Source: SAR202 cluster bacterium
Lineage (GTDB): Bacteria > Chloroflexota > Dehalococcoidia > Lucifugimonadales > OSU-TB39
Direction: 5' to 3'
NCBI GenBank assembly: GCA_009392195.1
Contig: VFGY01000016.1
Location: 1 to 64,000, forward strand
DNA length: 64,000 nt
The notes under the pieces were generated by a model. That model was not told the origin of the DNA, searched no databases, and saw only the letters and a program-made list of their open reading frames with translations. Below, piece after piece: positions 8,434-17,616 of the stretch (the stretch's first letter is position 1; every line of letters starts with the position of its first letter). Both the position numbers and the translations under genes were made by a program.

Positions 8434-9705
8434 ATGATAAGAAATGTATATGCCATCGCCATATTTATCGTGTTACTGGTGGTTTTGGGATGTGGAGGAG
8501 TAGAAGATACATTAACAACTGAGAATATCAATCTAGTTCAAGATCCAGTTTCAACGAACATAGTTGAAATCAAAGAATCTACATACGATAGTGATAATGA
8601 AGTGGCGATTGAAGATAATTTATCGAGTCCTGAAGACCAAGTTTTAAATGAAGATGATGACACTATAGTTGGATACATCGATGTGATTGGAGCGTATGAA
8701 TTAGCCATAAATGATGTTTATAACAAAGTACTGAACTCTATAGTTCACGTAGAAGTTGAATATAAATCTTTATCTAATGCATATACTCAACAGAGAAATT
8801 CATCAAGAGGCGAAGGTTCAGGATTTGTTTGGGATAGCAAAGGACACATAGTAACGAATCACCACGTTGTTGCAAGTGCATCGTCGATTAATGTCATATT
8901 TGCTGATTATTCAGAATATGAAGCAACGTTGATTGGTAGTGACTCGGACTCTGATTTAGCTGTATTAAAATTAGTTTCCAAAAATGATCTTCCGAATCCA
9001 ATAGAACATGGAGATAGTGATATTTTAAAAGTTGGTCAGATGGCTATAGCTATAGGAGCCCCATTTGGTCAGGAATTTACTGTTACTAGCGGTATAATAA
9101 GTGCTTTAGGTAGGACCATACAGAGTGTTAGAGGTACTTTTTCAAATCCTAAAATAATCCAAACAGATGCTCCAATCAATCCAGGCAATTCTGGTGGGCC
9201 TTTGCTAGATAAATATGGCAGAGTTATCGGTATAAATTCTCAGATTGCCTCAGCTAGTGGTAGCAACGCAGGCGTTGGTTTTGTTGTGCCTATTAATACA
9301 GCGAAACTTGTTGTGCCAGAATTAATAAGTTCAGGAAAATTTGATCATCCATATCTAGGGATTTCAGGAGTAACTCTTAGAAGGCAAATTGCCGAATCTC
9401 TAGATATACCACCGAATACCAGAGGTATATTAGTAGCACAAGTTGTTCCGAATAGCCCTGCTGAAGAAGCAGGATTAAAATCCAATGAAATTAAAACCAC
9501 ATCGGGTTCGATTAATTATGTGTCAGGTGGAGATATAATTATTAGTGTTGAAGGATTTCCTATAAGATCTATGGAAGAATTACTTTCATATATGTCTGAT
9601 AACGTTAGACCAGGTGATCAAATAACACTTGAGGTTATTTCCTTTAATGGTAAGACCCGGGATGTTAACATATCAGTTGGTAGTAGGCCGAATAACCAAA
9701 CTTGA
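8434..9705 (+). CDS. HtrA/DegP-type serine protease, lipoprotein
   Basis: A 423-residue exported quality-control protease. The N-terminus is a lipoprotein-like signal (MIRNVYAIAIFIVLLVVLGC) with the lipid-bearing Cys near 20, then an acidic linker to about 100. The trypsin-like domain has the triad in VTNHHVVAS (His), SDSDLAVLKL (Asp) and NPGNSGGPLLD (Ser). One PDZ domain follows (HPYLGISGVTLRR, then VVPNSPAEEAGLKS and GGDIIISVEG). I chose ATG 8434 because AGGAG at 8420-8424 is 9 bases upstream; ATG 8425 is too close to it. It stands between the ruv cluster and uvrB and is probably transcribed separately. Confidence 0.93.
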   Translation: MIRNVYAIAIFIVLLVVLGCGGVEDTLTTENINLVQDPVSTNIVEIKESTYDSDNEVAIEDNLSSPEDQVLNEDDDTIVGYIDVIGAYELAINDVYNKVLNSIVHVEVEYKSLSNAYTQQRNSSRGEGSGFVWDSKGHIVTNHHVVASASSINVIFADYSEYEATLIGSDSDSDLAVLKLVSKNDLPNPIEHGDSDILKVGQMAIAIGAPFGQEFTVTSGIISALGRTIQSVRGTFSNPKIIQTDAPINPGNSGGPLLDKYGRVIGINSQIASASGSNAGVGFVVPINTAKLVVPELISSGKFDHPYLGISGVTLRRQIAESLDIPPNTRGILVAQVVPNSPAEEAGLKSNEIKTTSGSINYVSGGDIIISVEGFPIRSMEELLSYMSDNVRPGDQITLEVISFNGKTRDVNISVGSRPNNQT

Positions 9706-9760
9706 TAATTAAAATTTAATTGATTTATGTGACTGGTTTTATTTGGTTGATGAGATTAGC

Positions 9761-11770
9761 ATGAATAAATTTAAGTTAGTTTCGGATTTTATTGTTACTG
9801 GAGATCAGCCTGATGCACTTAATCAGGTTGTTGACGGTTTGAATAAAGGAATGAAATCACAAACCCTAATGGGAGTAACTGGTAGCGGTAAAACTTTCAC
9901 CGTAGCCAATGTTATCGAAAAAATTCAAGCTCCGACATTGGTTATTGCCCATAATAAAACGCTTGCTGCGCAGCTTGCTACTGAATTCAAGGAATTTTTC
10001 CCGGAAAATGCTGTGGAATATTTCGTGAGTTATTATGATTATTATCAGCCTGAGGCTTATTTACCAAGTACAGATGTATATATAGAAAAGGACGCTGACA
10101 TAAATGACCAATTAGACCAACTTAGACATTCTGCAACTCGCGCTTTGTTGAGTCGAAGAGATGTTTTGATAGTTGCATCAGTGTCCTGTATATTTGGTTT
10201 GGGTTCCCCTGAAGAATATCAATCTTTTGTGGTTAATATTAAAAAGAGTGAACTTTTTTCTCGGAAGCAATTGATAAAAAATTTAATTGATATGCAATAT
10301 GAGAGAAATGATTATGATTTATCTAGAGGTAGATTTAGAGTTAGAGGTGATACTCTTGATATTTTGCCAGTGTATGAAGATGAAGAAGGAGTCAAGATAG
10401 AATTTTGGGGAGATGAGGTTGAAAGGATAACTAAAATGGATCCTCTAACTGGAGAATTGTTAGGTGAAGTTGAATTAGTAGATATATATCCTGCTAAACA
10501 TTTTGTTACTGCGGAAGATAAGTTAAAAGCAGCTATTGAAAGTATCGAGATAGAACTAGACCAAAGGTTGATTGAGCTGAAAAAAGATGCCAAGTTGTTG
10601 GAAGCCCAAAGACTTGAATCTAGAACTAGGTACGATTTAGAAATGCTGAAAGAGAGTGGCTATTGTTCTGGGGTAGAAAATTACTCAAGACATTTGTCGC
10701 AAAGGCAGCCCAATAGTGTTCCTTATACATTAATGGATTATTTTCCAGAAGATTTTGTTTTATTTGTAGATGAATCACATATGACTTTGCCTCAAATTAG
10801 AGCTATGTATGGAGGAGATCGTTCCCGAAAAGAAGTTTTGGTGGACCATGGTTTTAGGTTACCTTCTGCTTTAGATAATCGCCCGTTAAATTTTGAAGAG
10901 TTTATTGCTTCTACCAATCAAGTGGTATTTGTTTCTGCCACTCCTGGCCCTTATGAAAATCAACAGAGTTCACAAACTGTAGAACAGGTGATACGCCCAA
11001 CCGGGTTAGCAGATCCCGAGATAGAGGTGAAAGGAACTATTGACCAGATAGATGATTTATTGAGAGAGATTAAAGTTAGGATAGCAAAATCTGAAAGATG
11101 TTTAGTCACAACACTTACAAAACGAATGGCAGAAGAATTAGCTGAATATCTAATTGAAATGGGGATTAAGACTCATTATTTGCATTCTGAAATAAAAACC
11201 TTTGAAAGAAGTGAGATTTTACGCGACCTTCGGTTAGGTCTATATGATGTAATTGTAGGAATCAATTTATTAAGAGAAGGATTGGATTTACCTGAAGTCA
11301 GCTTAGTGGCAATTTTGGATGCGGATAAGGAAGGATACCTTAGGTCTCATACAGCTTTAATTCAAACGATTGGTAGGGCAGCTAGGCATATTGAAGGTAA
11401 AGTGATTATGTATGCAGATAAAATAACGCGTTCTATGCAAAAAGCTATAGAAGAAACGGAAAGACGACGTAATAAACAAAACGATTATAATAAGAAAAGA
11501 GGAATCACTCCGCGATCAATTAGTAAAACGATTCACGATATTACAGAAAGAATTAGTGATGCAATGTCTACTGAAATTGATGAAAAAGACGTTGTTAATG
11601 TAAATGTAGAAAATGTCGATAAATTAATTGTTGATTTGGAAAAACAAATGAAACGTTCATCCGAAGATTTAGAATTTGAAAAGGCGGCAATAATAAGGGA
11701 CAAAATAATCGAAATAAAAAAATTAAAACAACAACAAAACACAGAAACTATAGATATAGTAATGCAATGA
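9761..11770 (+). CDS. uvrB: Excinuclease ABC subunit B
   Basis: A 669-residue nucleotide excision repair helicase-like protein that verifies damage and positions UvrC. It has Walker [15 protein letters not shown], the beta-hairpin region around [20 protein letters not shown], helicase motifs including [19 protein letters not shown] and [19 protein letters not shown], and a C-terminal UVR motif ([18 protein letters not shown]). Length is normal. The ATG at 9761 gives the family start [10 protein letters not shown]; a TTG at 9743 would add six residues. uvrA and uvrC are not in the window. Confidence 0.97.
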   Translation: MNKFKLVSDFIVTGDQPDALNQVVDGLNKGMKSQTLMGVTGSGKTFTVANVIEKIQAPTLVIAHNKTLAAQLATEFKEFFPENAVEYFVSYYDYYQPEAYLPSTDVYIEKDADINDQLDQLRHSATRALLSRRDVLIVASVSCIFGLGSPEEYQSFVVNIKKSELFSRKQLIKNLIDMQYERNDYDLSRGRFRVRGDTLDILPVYEDEEGVKIEFWGDEVERITKMDPLTGELLGEVELVDIYPAKHFVTAEDKLKAAIESIEIELDQRLIELKKDAKLLEAQRLESRTRYDLEMLKESGYCSGVENYSRHLSQRQPNSVPYTLMDYFPEDFVLFVDESHMTLPQIRAMYGGDRSRKEVLVDHGFRLPSALDNRPLNFEEFIASTNQVVFVSATPGPYENQQSSQTVEQVIRPTGLADPEIEVKGTIDQIDDLLREIKVRIAKSERCLVTTLTKRMAEELAEYLIEMGIKTHYLHSEIKTFERSEILRDLRLGLYDVIVGINLLREGLDLPEVSLVAILDADKEGYLRSHTALIQTIGRAARHIEGKVIMYADKITRSMQKAIEETERRRNKQNDYNKKRGITPRSISKTIHDITERISDAMSTEIDEKDVVNVNVENVDKLIVDLEKQMKRSSEDLEFEKAAIIRDKIIEIKKLKQQQNTETIDIVMQ

Positions 11771-11924
11771 TTTGAGAAATTTATAGCATAATTTTTTTGT
11801 TTCTAATTTGCGTAAATACTGAAATCATGAATGAGTTTATGGAATACTAGCAAAAATTAATATATTATCGAATGTGTACCATATGAATTACAATTCAGAA
11901 TAAATTTATAGAGGTGACAGACTA

Positions 11925-12239
11925 ATGACTGATGAAAAAGCAATAACAGGAGAGGATATATATGAGGCACTTAAAGATGTTTATGACCCTGAAATTCCTG
12001 TTAATGTAGTTGATTTAGGGCTTATTTATGATTGTGCTGTAGAAAATGGTGACGTCAATGTAACAATGACATTGACATTCCCTGGTTGCGGTATGGGTCC
12101 TCAAATCGCTCAGCAAGCGGAGTGGCGTATAGCTGAGATAGATGGGGTAGGAGATGTTTCTGTAGAAATTGTTCATGATCCGCCTTGGAATCCTGACATG
12201 ATTACAGAAGATGGTAAGATAGCTTTAGGTATGGATTAA
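11925..12239 (+). CDS. MIP18/DUF59-family Fe-S assembly protein (SufT/PaaD-like)
   Basis: A 104-residue protein of the MIP18 (DUF59) family: [23 protein letters not shown], then TFPGCGMGP with the conserved Cys, and a [14 protein letters not shown] end. Family members such as SufT and PaaD take part in iron-sulfur cluster assembly. It lies 50 bases before an Mrp-type ATPase, a frequent pairing (in many Mrp proteins this domain is fused at the N-terminus). GAGGTG precedes the ATG. Confidence 0.88.
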   Translation: MTDEKAITGEDIYEALKDVYDPEIPVNVVDLGLIYDCAVENGDVNVTMTLTFPGCGMGPQIAQQAEWRIAEIDGVGDVSVEIVHDPPWNPDMITEDGKIALGMD

Positions 12240-12289
12240 GTCCACTAAACTTAAAAATATGAATTTACAGTAGATATTTAGGAGAAACG

Positions 12290-13114
12290 ATGGCGGGTAC
12301 TCAAAATCCCCACGGTCATAATCACGGAATGGATTCTGCTCGAGCTAAAGTCGAACAGATGAAAAAACAGTGGGCACAAAAAAAGGCAGTGGCAGATACT
12401 TTAGCTTCAGTTGGAACCAAGGTTGGCGTTTATAGTGGAAAAGGAGGTGTTGGCAAAACTACTGTATCGGTTAATTTAGCTGTTACTTTAGCTCAAACCG
12501 GTAAGGATGTTGGGATTTTAGATGTAGATATTGATTGCCCAAATGTTGTTAGAGCTCTAGGTGTGGCTGAAAAACCTGAAGTTGGAGAAGACAACAAAAT
12601 GATACCTCCTGAGGCATTTGGAGTTAAAGTTATGTCGATGGCTTTTTTCCAAAAAAAAGAAGACGAAGCAATAATTTGGCGTGGTCCAATGATTCATAAT
12701 GCCATTAACCAGTTGTTGCAATCAACTAATTGGGGCAAGTTGGATTATTTGATAGTAGATTTACCACCGGGAACTTCTGATTCACCATTGACAGTAATGC
12801 AGACACTTTCTCTGGATGGTTTCGTTGTTGTAACTACCCCTCAAGACTTATCTAAAATTGATGCTTTACGCTCAATTAACATGATTAAAAAGCTAAACAT
12901 ACCTGTGTTGGGCGTAGTGGAAAATTTTTCAGGCGAAATTTTTGGAACTGGTGCAGGTAAGGCGTTAGCTAATTTAGCCAAAGTAGATCATTTAGGAAAT
13001 TTATCATTGAAAGTAGACTATCGTGAGTCTTTAAAACCTACTGTGTTGACTAGTTCAGATGTGAAGCAAGAATATGAGTTAGTTGCTTCTAATACTATTA
13101 AAGTTTTACAATAA
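12290..13114 (+). CDS. Mrp/ApbC-family P-loop ATPase lacking the CxxC motif
   Basis: A 274-residue deviant-Walker ATPase with P-loop YSGKGGVGKTTVSVNLA (about 49-65) and DYLIVDLPPGTSDSP, as in Mrp/Nbp35 cluster carriers. The N-terminus is His-rich (HGHNHG). Usual Mrp proteins carry a CPxC-type pair after VVENMS that binds a cluster between two subunits. Here the segment reads VVENFSGEIFGTGAG, so the pair is missing. The only Cys in the protein is in DIDCPNV. AGGAGAAACG precedes the ATG. It pairs with the upstream MIP18-family gene; its exact role is therefore uncertain. Confidence 0.85.
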   Translation: MAGTQNPHGHNHGMDSARAKVEQMKKQWAQKKAVADTLASVGTKVGVYSGKGGVGKTTVSVNLAVTLAQTGKDVGILDVDIDCPNVVRALGVAEKPEVGEDNKMIPPEAFGVKVMSMAFFQKKEDEAIIWRGPMIHNAINQLLQSTNWGKLDYLIVDLPPGTSDSPLTVMQTLSLDGFVVVTTPQDLSKIDALRSINMIKKLNIPVLGVVENFSGEIFGTGAGKALANLAKVDHLGNLSLKVDYRESLKPTVLTSSDVKQEYELVASNTIKVLQ

Positions 13115-13157
13115 TCTTTCTGTATTTTGATGAAGTTGTTTTATCTGGAGAATTACA

Positions 13158-14450
13158 GTGAGTCAACTTGCTATTTATGGTGGCCCCCAAACTATAACTC
13201 ATGATTTCGGAGAGATCTTTGATTGGCCTATTATAACCAACGAAGATGAATCTGCTGTTTTGGATATACTTAGGACAAGAAATATGTCCGGTATTGACGT
13301 TACTATTAAGTTTGAACGTGAATTTGCAAGATATCATGGCGTAGAGTACGCTCTAGCTACAAATAATGGAACTGCTGCTGTTCATTCGGCAATGTTTGCA
13401 TGTGGTATTGGAATAGGGGATGAGGTTATATGCCAAAGTTCTACTTTTTGGGCGTCTGTGTTACCAGTCTTAAATTTGGGTGGAACGGTTGTTTTTGCAG
13501 ATATTGATAAGAATACCTTAACTTTAGATCCGATTGATGTTGAAAGTAAGATTACAAGAAATACCAAAGCCATAATTGTAGTACATTATTTCGGACATCC
13601 TACGGATATGGATCCTATAATGGATATTGCTAAGAAAAATGGCATTAAAGTCATTGAAGATGTTTCTCATGCACATGGAGGATTTTATAAAGGCAGACTT
13701 TTAGGGACAATTGGCGATGTTGGTGCTATGTCAGTTATGTCTGAAAAAGGATTTGCTATTGGAGAAGGTGGTGTTTTAATTACCCGCGACCAGAAAATTT
13801 ACGAACGTGCCATAGCATTTGGTCATTATGAGAGAACAGGTGGATTTGGAACTAGGTCAACTAGTGACTTAATCCAGGACAAAGAATTGCAACGATTTTC
13901 GGGTACTCCGTTGGGTGGTTTCAAATATCGAATGCACCAAATGTCTTCTGCAATAGGTAGGGTCCAATTGAAATATTATAAGCAACGAATGCTTGAAATT
14001 CAAAAGGCAATGAACTACTTTTGGGATTTGTTAGAAGATGTACCTGGAGTCAAATCTCATCGCACTTCCATTAATTCTGGAAGTACCATGGGAGGTTGGT
14101 ATATGCCTCATGGGATTTATTGCCCAGAGGAAATTGGAGATATATCCCTTGAAAAATACTGTGAAGTTGTCCGAGCTGAAGGAGTTTATACAAAGCCCGG
14201 AATGAATGAATTGCTGCATTTAAAGCCTATATTTAATGATGCTGATATATATGGTCATGGCATACCCACAAGAATAGCTAACTCGAATAATGATATACGA
14301 CAAATGAAAGGTAGTTTACCTATATGTGAATTTATGTCTGACAGAGTGTTTTCGATTCCTTGGTTTAAACATTATAGACCGGATGTGATAGAGCAGTATG
14401 CTAGTGCATTTGCAAAAGTATCCAATTTAGCTGCAGAAATAGAACAATGA
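13158..14450 (+). CDS. DegT/DnrJ/EryC1-family aminotransferase
   Basis: A 430-residue PLP enzyme of the sugar-aminotransferase-like family. It shows YALATNNGTAAVHSAMFACG, the cofactor segment VIEDVSHAHGGFYKGRLLG, the Schiff-base region SVMSEKGFAIGEGGVLIT (Lys), and FKYRMHQMSSAIGRVQLKY. Members use nucleotide-sugar or cyclitol substrates; which one is unknown. No sugar-biosynthesis genes are nearby, so a surface polysaccharide role is not indicated. GTG start with TGGAG 7 bases upstream, 43 bases after the Mrp gene. Confidence 0.88.
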   Translation: MSQLAIYGGPQTITHDFGEIFDWPIITNEDESAVLDILRTRNMSGIDVTIKFEREFARYHGVEYALATNNGTAAVHSAMFACGIGIGDEVICQSSTFWASVLPVLNLGGTVVFADIDKNTLTLDPIDVESKITRNTKAIIVVHYFGHPTDMDPIMDIAKKNGIKVIEDVSHAHGGFYKGRLLGTIGDVGAMSVMSEKGFAIGEGGVLITRDQKIYERAIAFGHYERTGGFGTRSTSDLIQDKELQRFSGTPLGGFKYRMHQMSSAIGRVQLKYYKQRMLEIQKAMNYFWDLLEDVPGVKSHRTSINSGSTMGGWYMPHGIYCPEEIGDISLEKYCEVVRAEGVYTKPGMNELLHLKPIFNDADIYGHGIPTRIANSNNDIRQMKGSLPICEFMSDRVFSIPWFKHYRPDVIEQYASAFAKVSNLAAEIEQ

Positions 14451-14471
14451 GGTTACAAAATCATAACAAGT

Positions 14472-15524
14472 TTATAAATTACTGACTCTGTAATATAGCT
14501 TTTGTATTTGCCTGTTTAAAATGAACTTGAGTGTTTTGTCATTGTGAATCAAAAAAAGAGATTTCGTTATCATTATATAAATCCACTTTCTTTTGACTTT
14601 GATTGGGGTTTTTAAATCATGTTGATTCTTGTTAGAAGCTAATTTATTTAAAGTTTCAACACCTATCAAAAACGGCCATAATGCCGCTAGTCTTAACCTT
14701 GGTAAAGATTTAGGAATAAGCATGATGTATGTCGCCGCTCTTACATAATACTTCGTTGCTAGTGGTAATAATTCTGATAAAGCTAATCCGATTTGATTTT
14801 CATGATGATTTAACAGTTTATAGGAATCAAAATTGAGATGTTCTAAGCTACTTTTGGGTATATAGCATTTTCCTTCAATTAGGTCGGAGTTGAAATCACG
14901 AATAATATTTGTTAGTTGAAGAGCTTTTCCGAAATCACTTGAAAGCTCAAAAAAATAATCAGTATCAGATAATTCTAATTTCTTTTCATGCAACAAAATT
15001 AAATTACTAAAGAATTCTCCTACACTTCCAGCAATTTTGTATATATAAGTATCTAATTCAGAGTATGTATTCAAAAAATTGACTTCATTTGGTGAATGAG
15101 GGACTAACTTTTCAAGTTCGAATGACATACCGTCAGTAATGTGTAGGAGTACTTTTGAAACAATGTGTTGATTTTCTGATGATAAATTATCAAAAACCTT
15201 TTTGTAAGATGTTATTTTTGAACAGCATCCCTTAATGTTGCAATGGAGTGATTTGCTTAGGTCGTTGTTACTTAAAGTATTTGTGAAGGATTTGCGAATT
15301 TCATATAAATGAGAAGTTTTGGAATTTATCGGAAGAGATTCATTGTCTACAATATCATCTATATATCTTGCTATTAAATAAGCTATGCCCGCAGGAGTAA
15401 AAATTTCCCTTGGCAATACTTTAAGCGTTAGGTAAAACGATCTAGAAACCATTTTCAGTTCGTTATGTATAAACGCTTTTTCTTTTGAGGACAATTGACT
15501 TTTAGTTATTTGCGAGATTTTCAT
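14472..15524 (-). CDS. Squalene/phytoene synthase family protein
   Basis: A 350-residue head-to-head prenyl synthase. Both Asp-rich motifs are present: ARYIDDIVDNE (about 52-62) and NIIRDFNSDLIEGKCYIP (about 212-229), and SRSFYLTLKVLP lies near the N-terminus. It condenses two prenyl diphosphates to squalene, phytoene or similar; which product is unclear. No desaturase, squalene-hopene cyclase or prenyl synthase is nearby. Lysine-rich C-terminus. No clear Shine-Dalgarno. It converges on the DegT gene with 21 bases between. Confidence 0.85.
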   Translation of the reverse strand: MKISQITKSQLSSKEKAFIHNELKMVSRSFYLTLKVLPREIFTPAGIAYLIARYIDDIVDNESLPINSKTSHLYEIRKSFTNTLSNNDLSKSLHCNIKGCCSKITSYKKVFDNLSSENQHIVSKVLLHITDGMSFELEKLVPHSPNEVNFLNTYSELDTYIYKIAGSVGEFFSNLILLHEKKLELSDTDYFFELSSDFGKALQLTNIIRDFNSDLIEGKCYIPKSSLEHLNFDSYKLLNHHENQIGLALSELLPLATKYYVRAATYIMLIPKSLPRLRLAALWPFLIGVETLNKLASNKNQHDLKTPIKVKRKWIYIMITKSLFLIHNDKTLKFILNRQIQKLYYRVSNL

Positions 15525-15613
15525 TTGTTAAATTAATTAGGTGGATTTGTTAATCTAACTTAACTACATTGATAAATATAATTAAAGACTAGTTTTATTT
15601 CAAAAGACTATAT

Positions 15614-15622
15614 TGTTATAAT
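15614..15622 (+). promoter_or_regulatory. Possible extended -10 promoter for the ABC ATPase gene
   Basis: TGTTATAAT reads as an extended -10 element about 70 bases before the ABC ATPase ATG, inside the divergent intergenic region 15525-15692. No convincing -35 is seen. Confidence 0.3.
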
Positions 15623-15692
15623 TGCGCTTATAGTAGTATAAGCTAGATTTATATTAACTGATATTTTATATTTAAAGGTTTTAAATTCAACT

Positions 15693-16391
15693 ATGAGTAC
15701 CGATATCCCTTTATTGGAAACCAAATTACTGTCTAAAACGTTTGATGCTGGTGAAGATTCGATACAACCCCTACAATCAATAAATTTCACCGCAAAATCT
15801 GGTAATTTTATAGCTATTATGGGGCCATCTGGTTCTGGTAAAACAACTTTGCTTAATTTGATGGCTGGTTTAGATAAACCAACTGATGGGAAAGTTTTGT
15901 TTGAAGGAAAAGATGTAGTTCAAATGTCTGAAAAAGAATTGACTCAGTTTAGACGACATAGTCTAGGTTTTGTTTTTCAATCTTTTATGTTAATGCCATT
16001 ATTGTCCGCTTTTGAAAATGTTGAATTAGTATTAAGAATCGCAGGTGTTGGAGCTTCTCAAAGAAAGGATAGAACTTTAAAGGCTTTAGAAATGGTGGGT
16101 ATGTCACATAGGATGAATCATAGGCCTCACGAATTATCCGGAGGAGAAAAACAAAGGGTTGCAATAGCAAGAGCTACTGTATCTGATCCATATATAATAT
16201 TTGCAGATGAGCCTACAGCAGAATTGGATTCGATTAATGCTCAAGCAATATTCAGTATCTTTAAGCAATTGACCATTGAAAAGGGTATGACTGTTATTAC
16301 TACTACACATGATGCTACATTAATCGATATGGCGTCTGAAGTTTATGAAATAAGGGACGGCGTTCTTCATAGAAAAGTTGCGACCAACTAA
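15693..16391 (+). CDS. ABC transporter ATP-binding protein, LolD/MacB type
   Basis: A 232-residue ATPase subunit with Walker A MGPSGSGKTTLLNLMAG, Q-loop FVFQSFMLMPLLSAFENVEL, signature HELSGGEKQRVAIARA, Walker B PYIIFADEPTAELDS and the His switch TTTHDATL. The sequence style is that of the LolD/MacB/FtsE group, which powers FtsX-like permeases handling lipoproteins, peptides or cell division. The permease is not adjacent, which is unusual for this group. It is divergent from the prenyl synthase gene. Confidence 0.92.
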   Translation: MSTDIPLLETKLLSKTFDAGEDSIQPLQSINFTAKSGNFIAIMGPSGSGKTTLLNLMAGLDKPTDGKVLFEGKDVVQMSEKELTQFRRHSLGFVFQSFMLMPLLSAFENVELVLRIAGVGASQRKDRTLKALEMVGMSHRMNHRPHELSGGEKQRVAIARATVSDPYIIFADEPTAELDSINAQAIFSIFKQLTIEKGMTVITTTHDATLIDMASEVYEIRDGVLHRKVATN

Positions 16392-16517
16392 GTATTTTTA
16401 AAGCGTTTGATTTTTGTGTATGTCATTATTTCTTTATTGGCAAATTTGTTTGATTATTGATTATTCTAATAAGTTGAACCAAAGGTGCTAATAAGATAAC
16501 TTTGATTGAGAAATTCA

Positions 16518-16546
16518 TTTGACTTTTAGACGGTCAAAAGTATTAC
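16518..16546 (+). promoter_or_regulatory. Promoter with overlapping inverted repeat before the hydroxyacid dehydrogenase
   Basis: TTGACT (16519-16524) and TATTAC (16541-16546) are 16 bases apart, about 30 bases before the gene start. An inverted repeat TTTGAC-N9-GTCAAA (16518-16538) covers the -35 and spacer, a position suited to a repressor. It may control the dehydrogenase-hydrolase-SDR cluster. Confidence 0.45.
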
Positions 16547-16573
16547 ATGATTTGAACCCGGAGGTGTATTAAT

Positions 16574-17554
16574 ATGTCTAAGCCGAGAGCTTTGGTTACG
16601 CGTGGTATATTTGATGAAGCGTTAGAAATGATAAGAGAGACCATCGATGTTGATTTATGGGAAGATGAGATGCCTCCTAGTAGAGATGTGTTACTTGAAA
16701 AAGTTAAAGGTGTTGATGGATTGTTATGTTTGTTAACGGATAAAGTTGATTCAGAACTTATGGACACAGCTGGTCCGCAATTGAAAGTAGTAAGCCAGAT
16801 AGCTGTGGGGTTTGATAATATTGATATTCCTGAGGCAACAAGACGTAATATACCTGTAGGTAATACACCTGATGTTTTGACCCAAACAACTGCCGATGCT
16901 GCATGGGCTTTGTTACTAGCAGCAGCAAGGCGAATAGGTGAAAGTGAAAGAGCCGTACGTTCAGGAAATTGGCGTACTTGGCATCCATTACATTATTTGG
17001 GACAAGATGTATACAATGCTACATTGGGCATAATTGGTATGGGCCGCATAGGGATAGAGGTTGCTAAAAGAAGCTCGGGGTTTAATATGCAAGTTTTGTA
17101 TAGTGACATATACAGAAGAGAGGATCTTGAAAAAGAATATGGATTCAAATATGTAGATCTTGAGACCATTTATAAAGAGAGTGATTTTATAAGCGTACAT
17201 ACAGTATTGAGTGAAGAGACCCATCATCTAATAAGTACAAAAGAATTTGGTATTATGAAAAATAATGCAGTGATTGTTAATGCTGCTAGAGGTCCTATTA
17301 TTGATTCAAAAGCACTGTATAAAGCTCTTAGCGAACAAACAATTGCTGCTGCTGGTCTTGACGTTACTGATCCTGAACCAATACCTGTAGACGATCCTTT
17401 GTTGACTTTAGAAAATTGTGTTATTGTTCCCCATATTGCTAGTGCTAGTGTAAAAACTAGACGAGAAATGTCTATGATATCGGCAGAGAATTTAATTAGA
17501 GGTATCAAGGGAGAAAGATTGTTAACTCCTGTTAACCCTGAGGTTTACGATTAA
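16574..17554 (+). CDS. D-2-hydroxyacid dehydrogenase, glyoxylate/hydroxypyruvate reductase type
   Basis: A 326-residue NAD(P)-dependent dehydrogenase. It has the Rossmann motif TLGIIGMGRIGIEVAKR and catalytic residues in VNAARGPIID (Arg), LDVTDPEP (Glu) and VPHIASAS (His). QIAVGFDNIDIPEATRRNIP is typical of glyoxylate/hydroxypyruvate reductases. It reduces a 2-keto acid such as glyoxylate or hydroxypyruvate, or works in reverse. GGAGGTG precedes the ATG. A glycerate kinase at 45.6 kb would fit hydroxypyruvate-glycerate metabolism, but they are not in one operon. It heads a cluster with the PHP-like hydrolase and the SDR. Confidence 0.9.
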   Translation: MSKPRALVTRGIFDEALEMIRETIDVDLWEDEMPPSRDVLLEKVKGVDGLLCLLTDKVDSELMDTAGPQLKVVSQIAVGFDNIDIPEATRRNIPVGNTPDVLTQTTADAAWALLLAAARRIGESERAVRSGNWRTWHPLHYLGQDVYNATLGIIGMGRIGIEVAKRSSGFNMQVLYSDIYRREDLEKEYGFKYVDLETIYKESDFISVHTVLSEETHHLISTKEFGIMKNNAVIVNAARGPIIDSKALYKALSEQTIAAAGLDVTDPEPIPVDDPLLTLENCVIVPHIASASVKTRREMSMISAENLIRGIKGERLLTPVNPEVYD

Positions 17555-17616
17555 AAGATATGCGTTTAATTGACGGAGGTATGAACTAAAATCACTCTTT
17601 TTGCGCGAGGTGCTTA

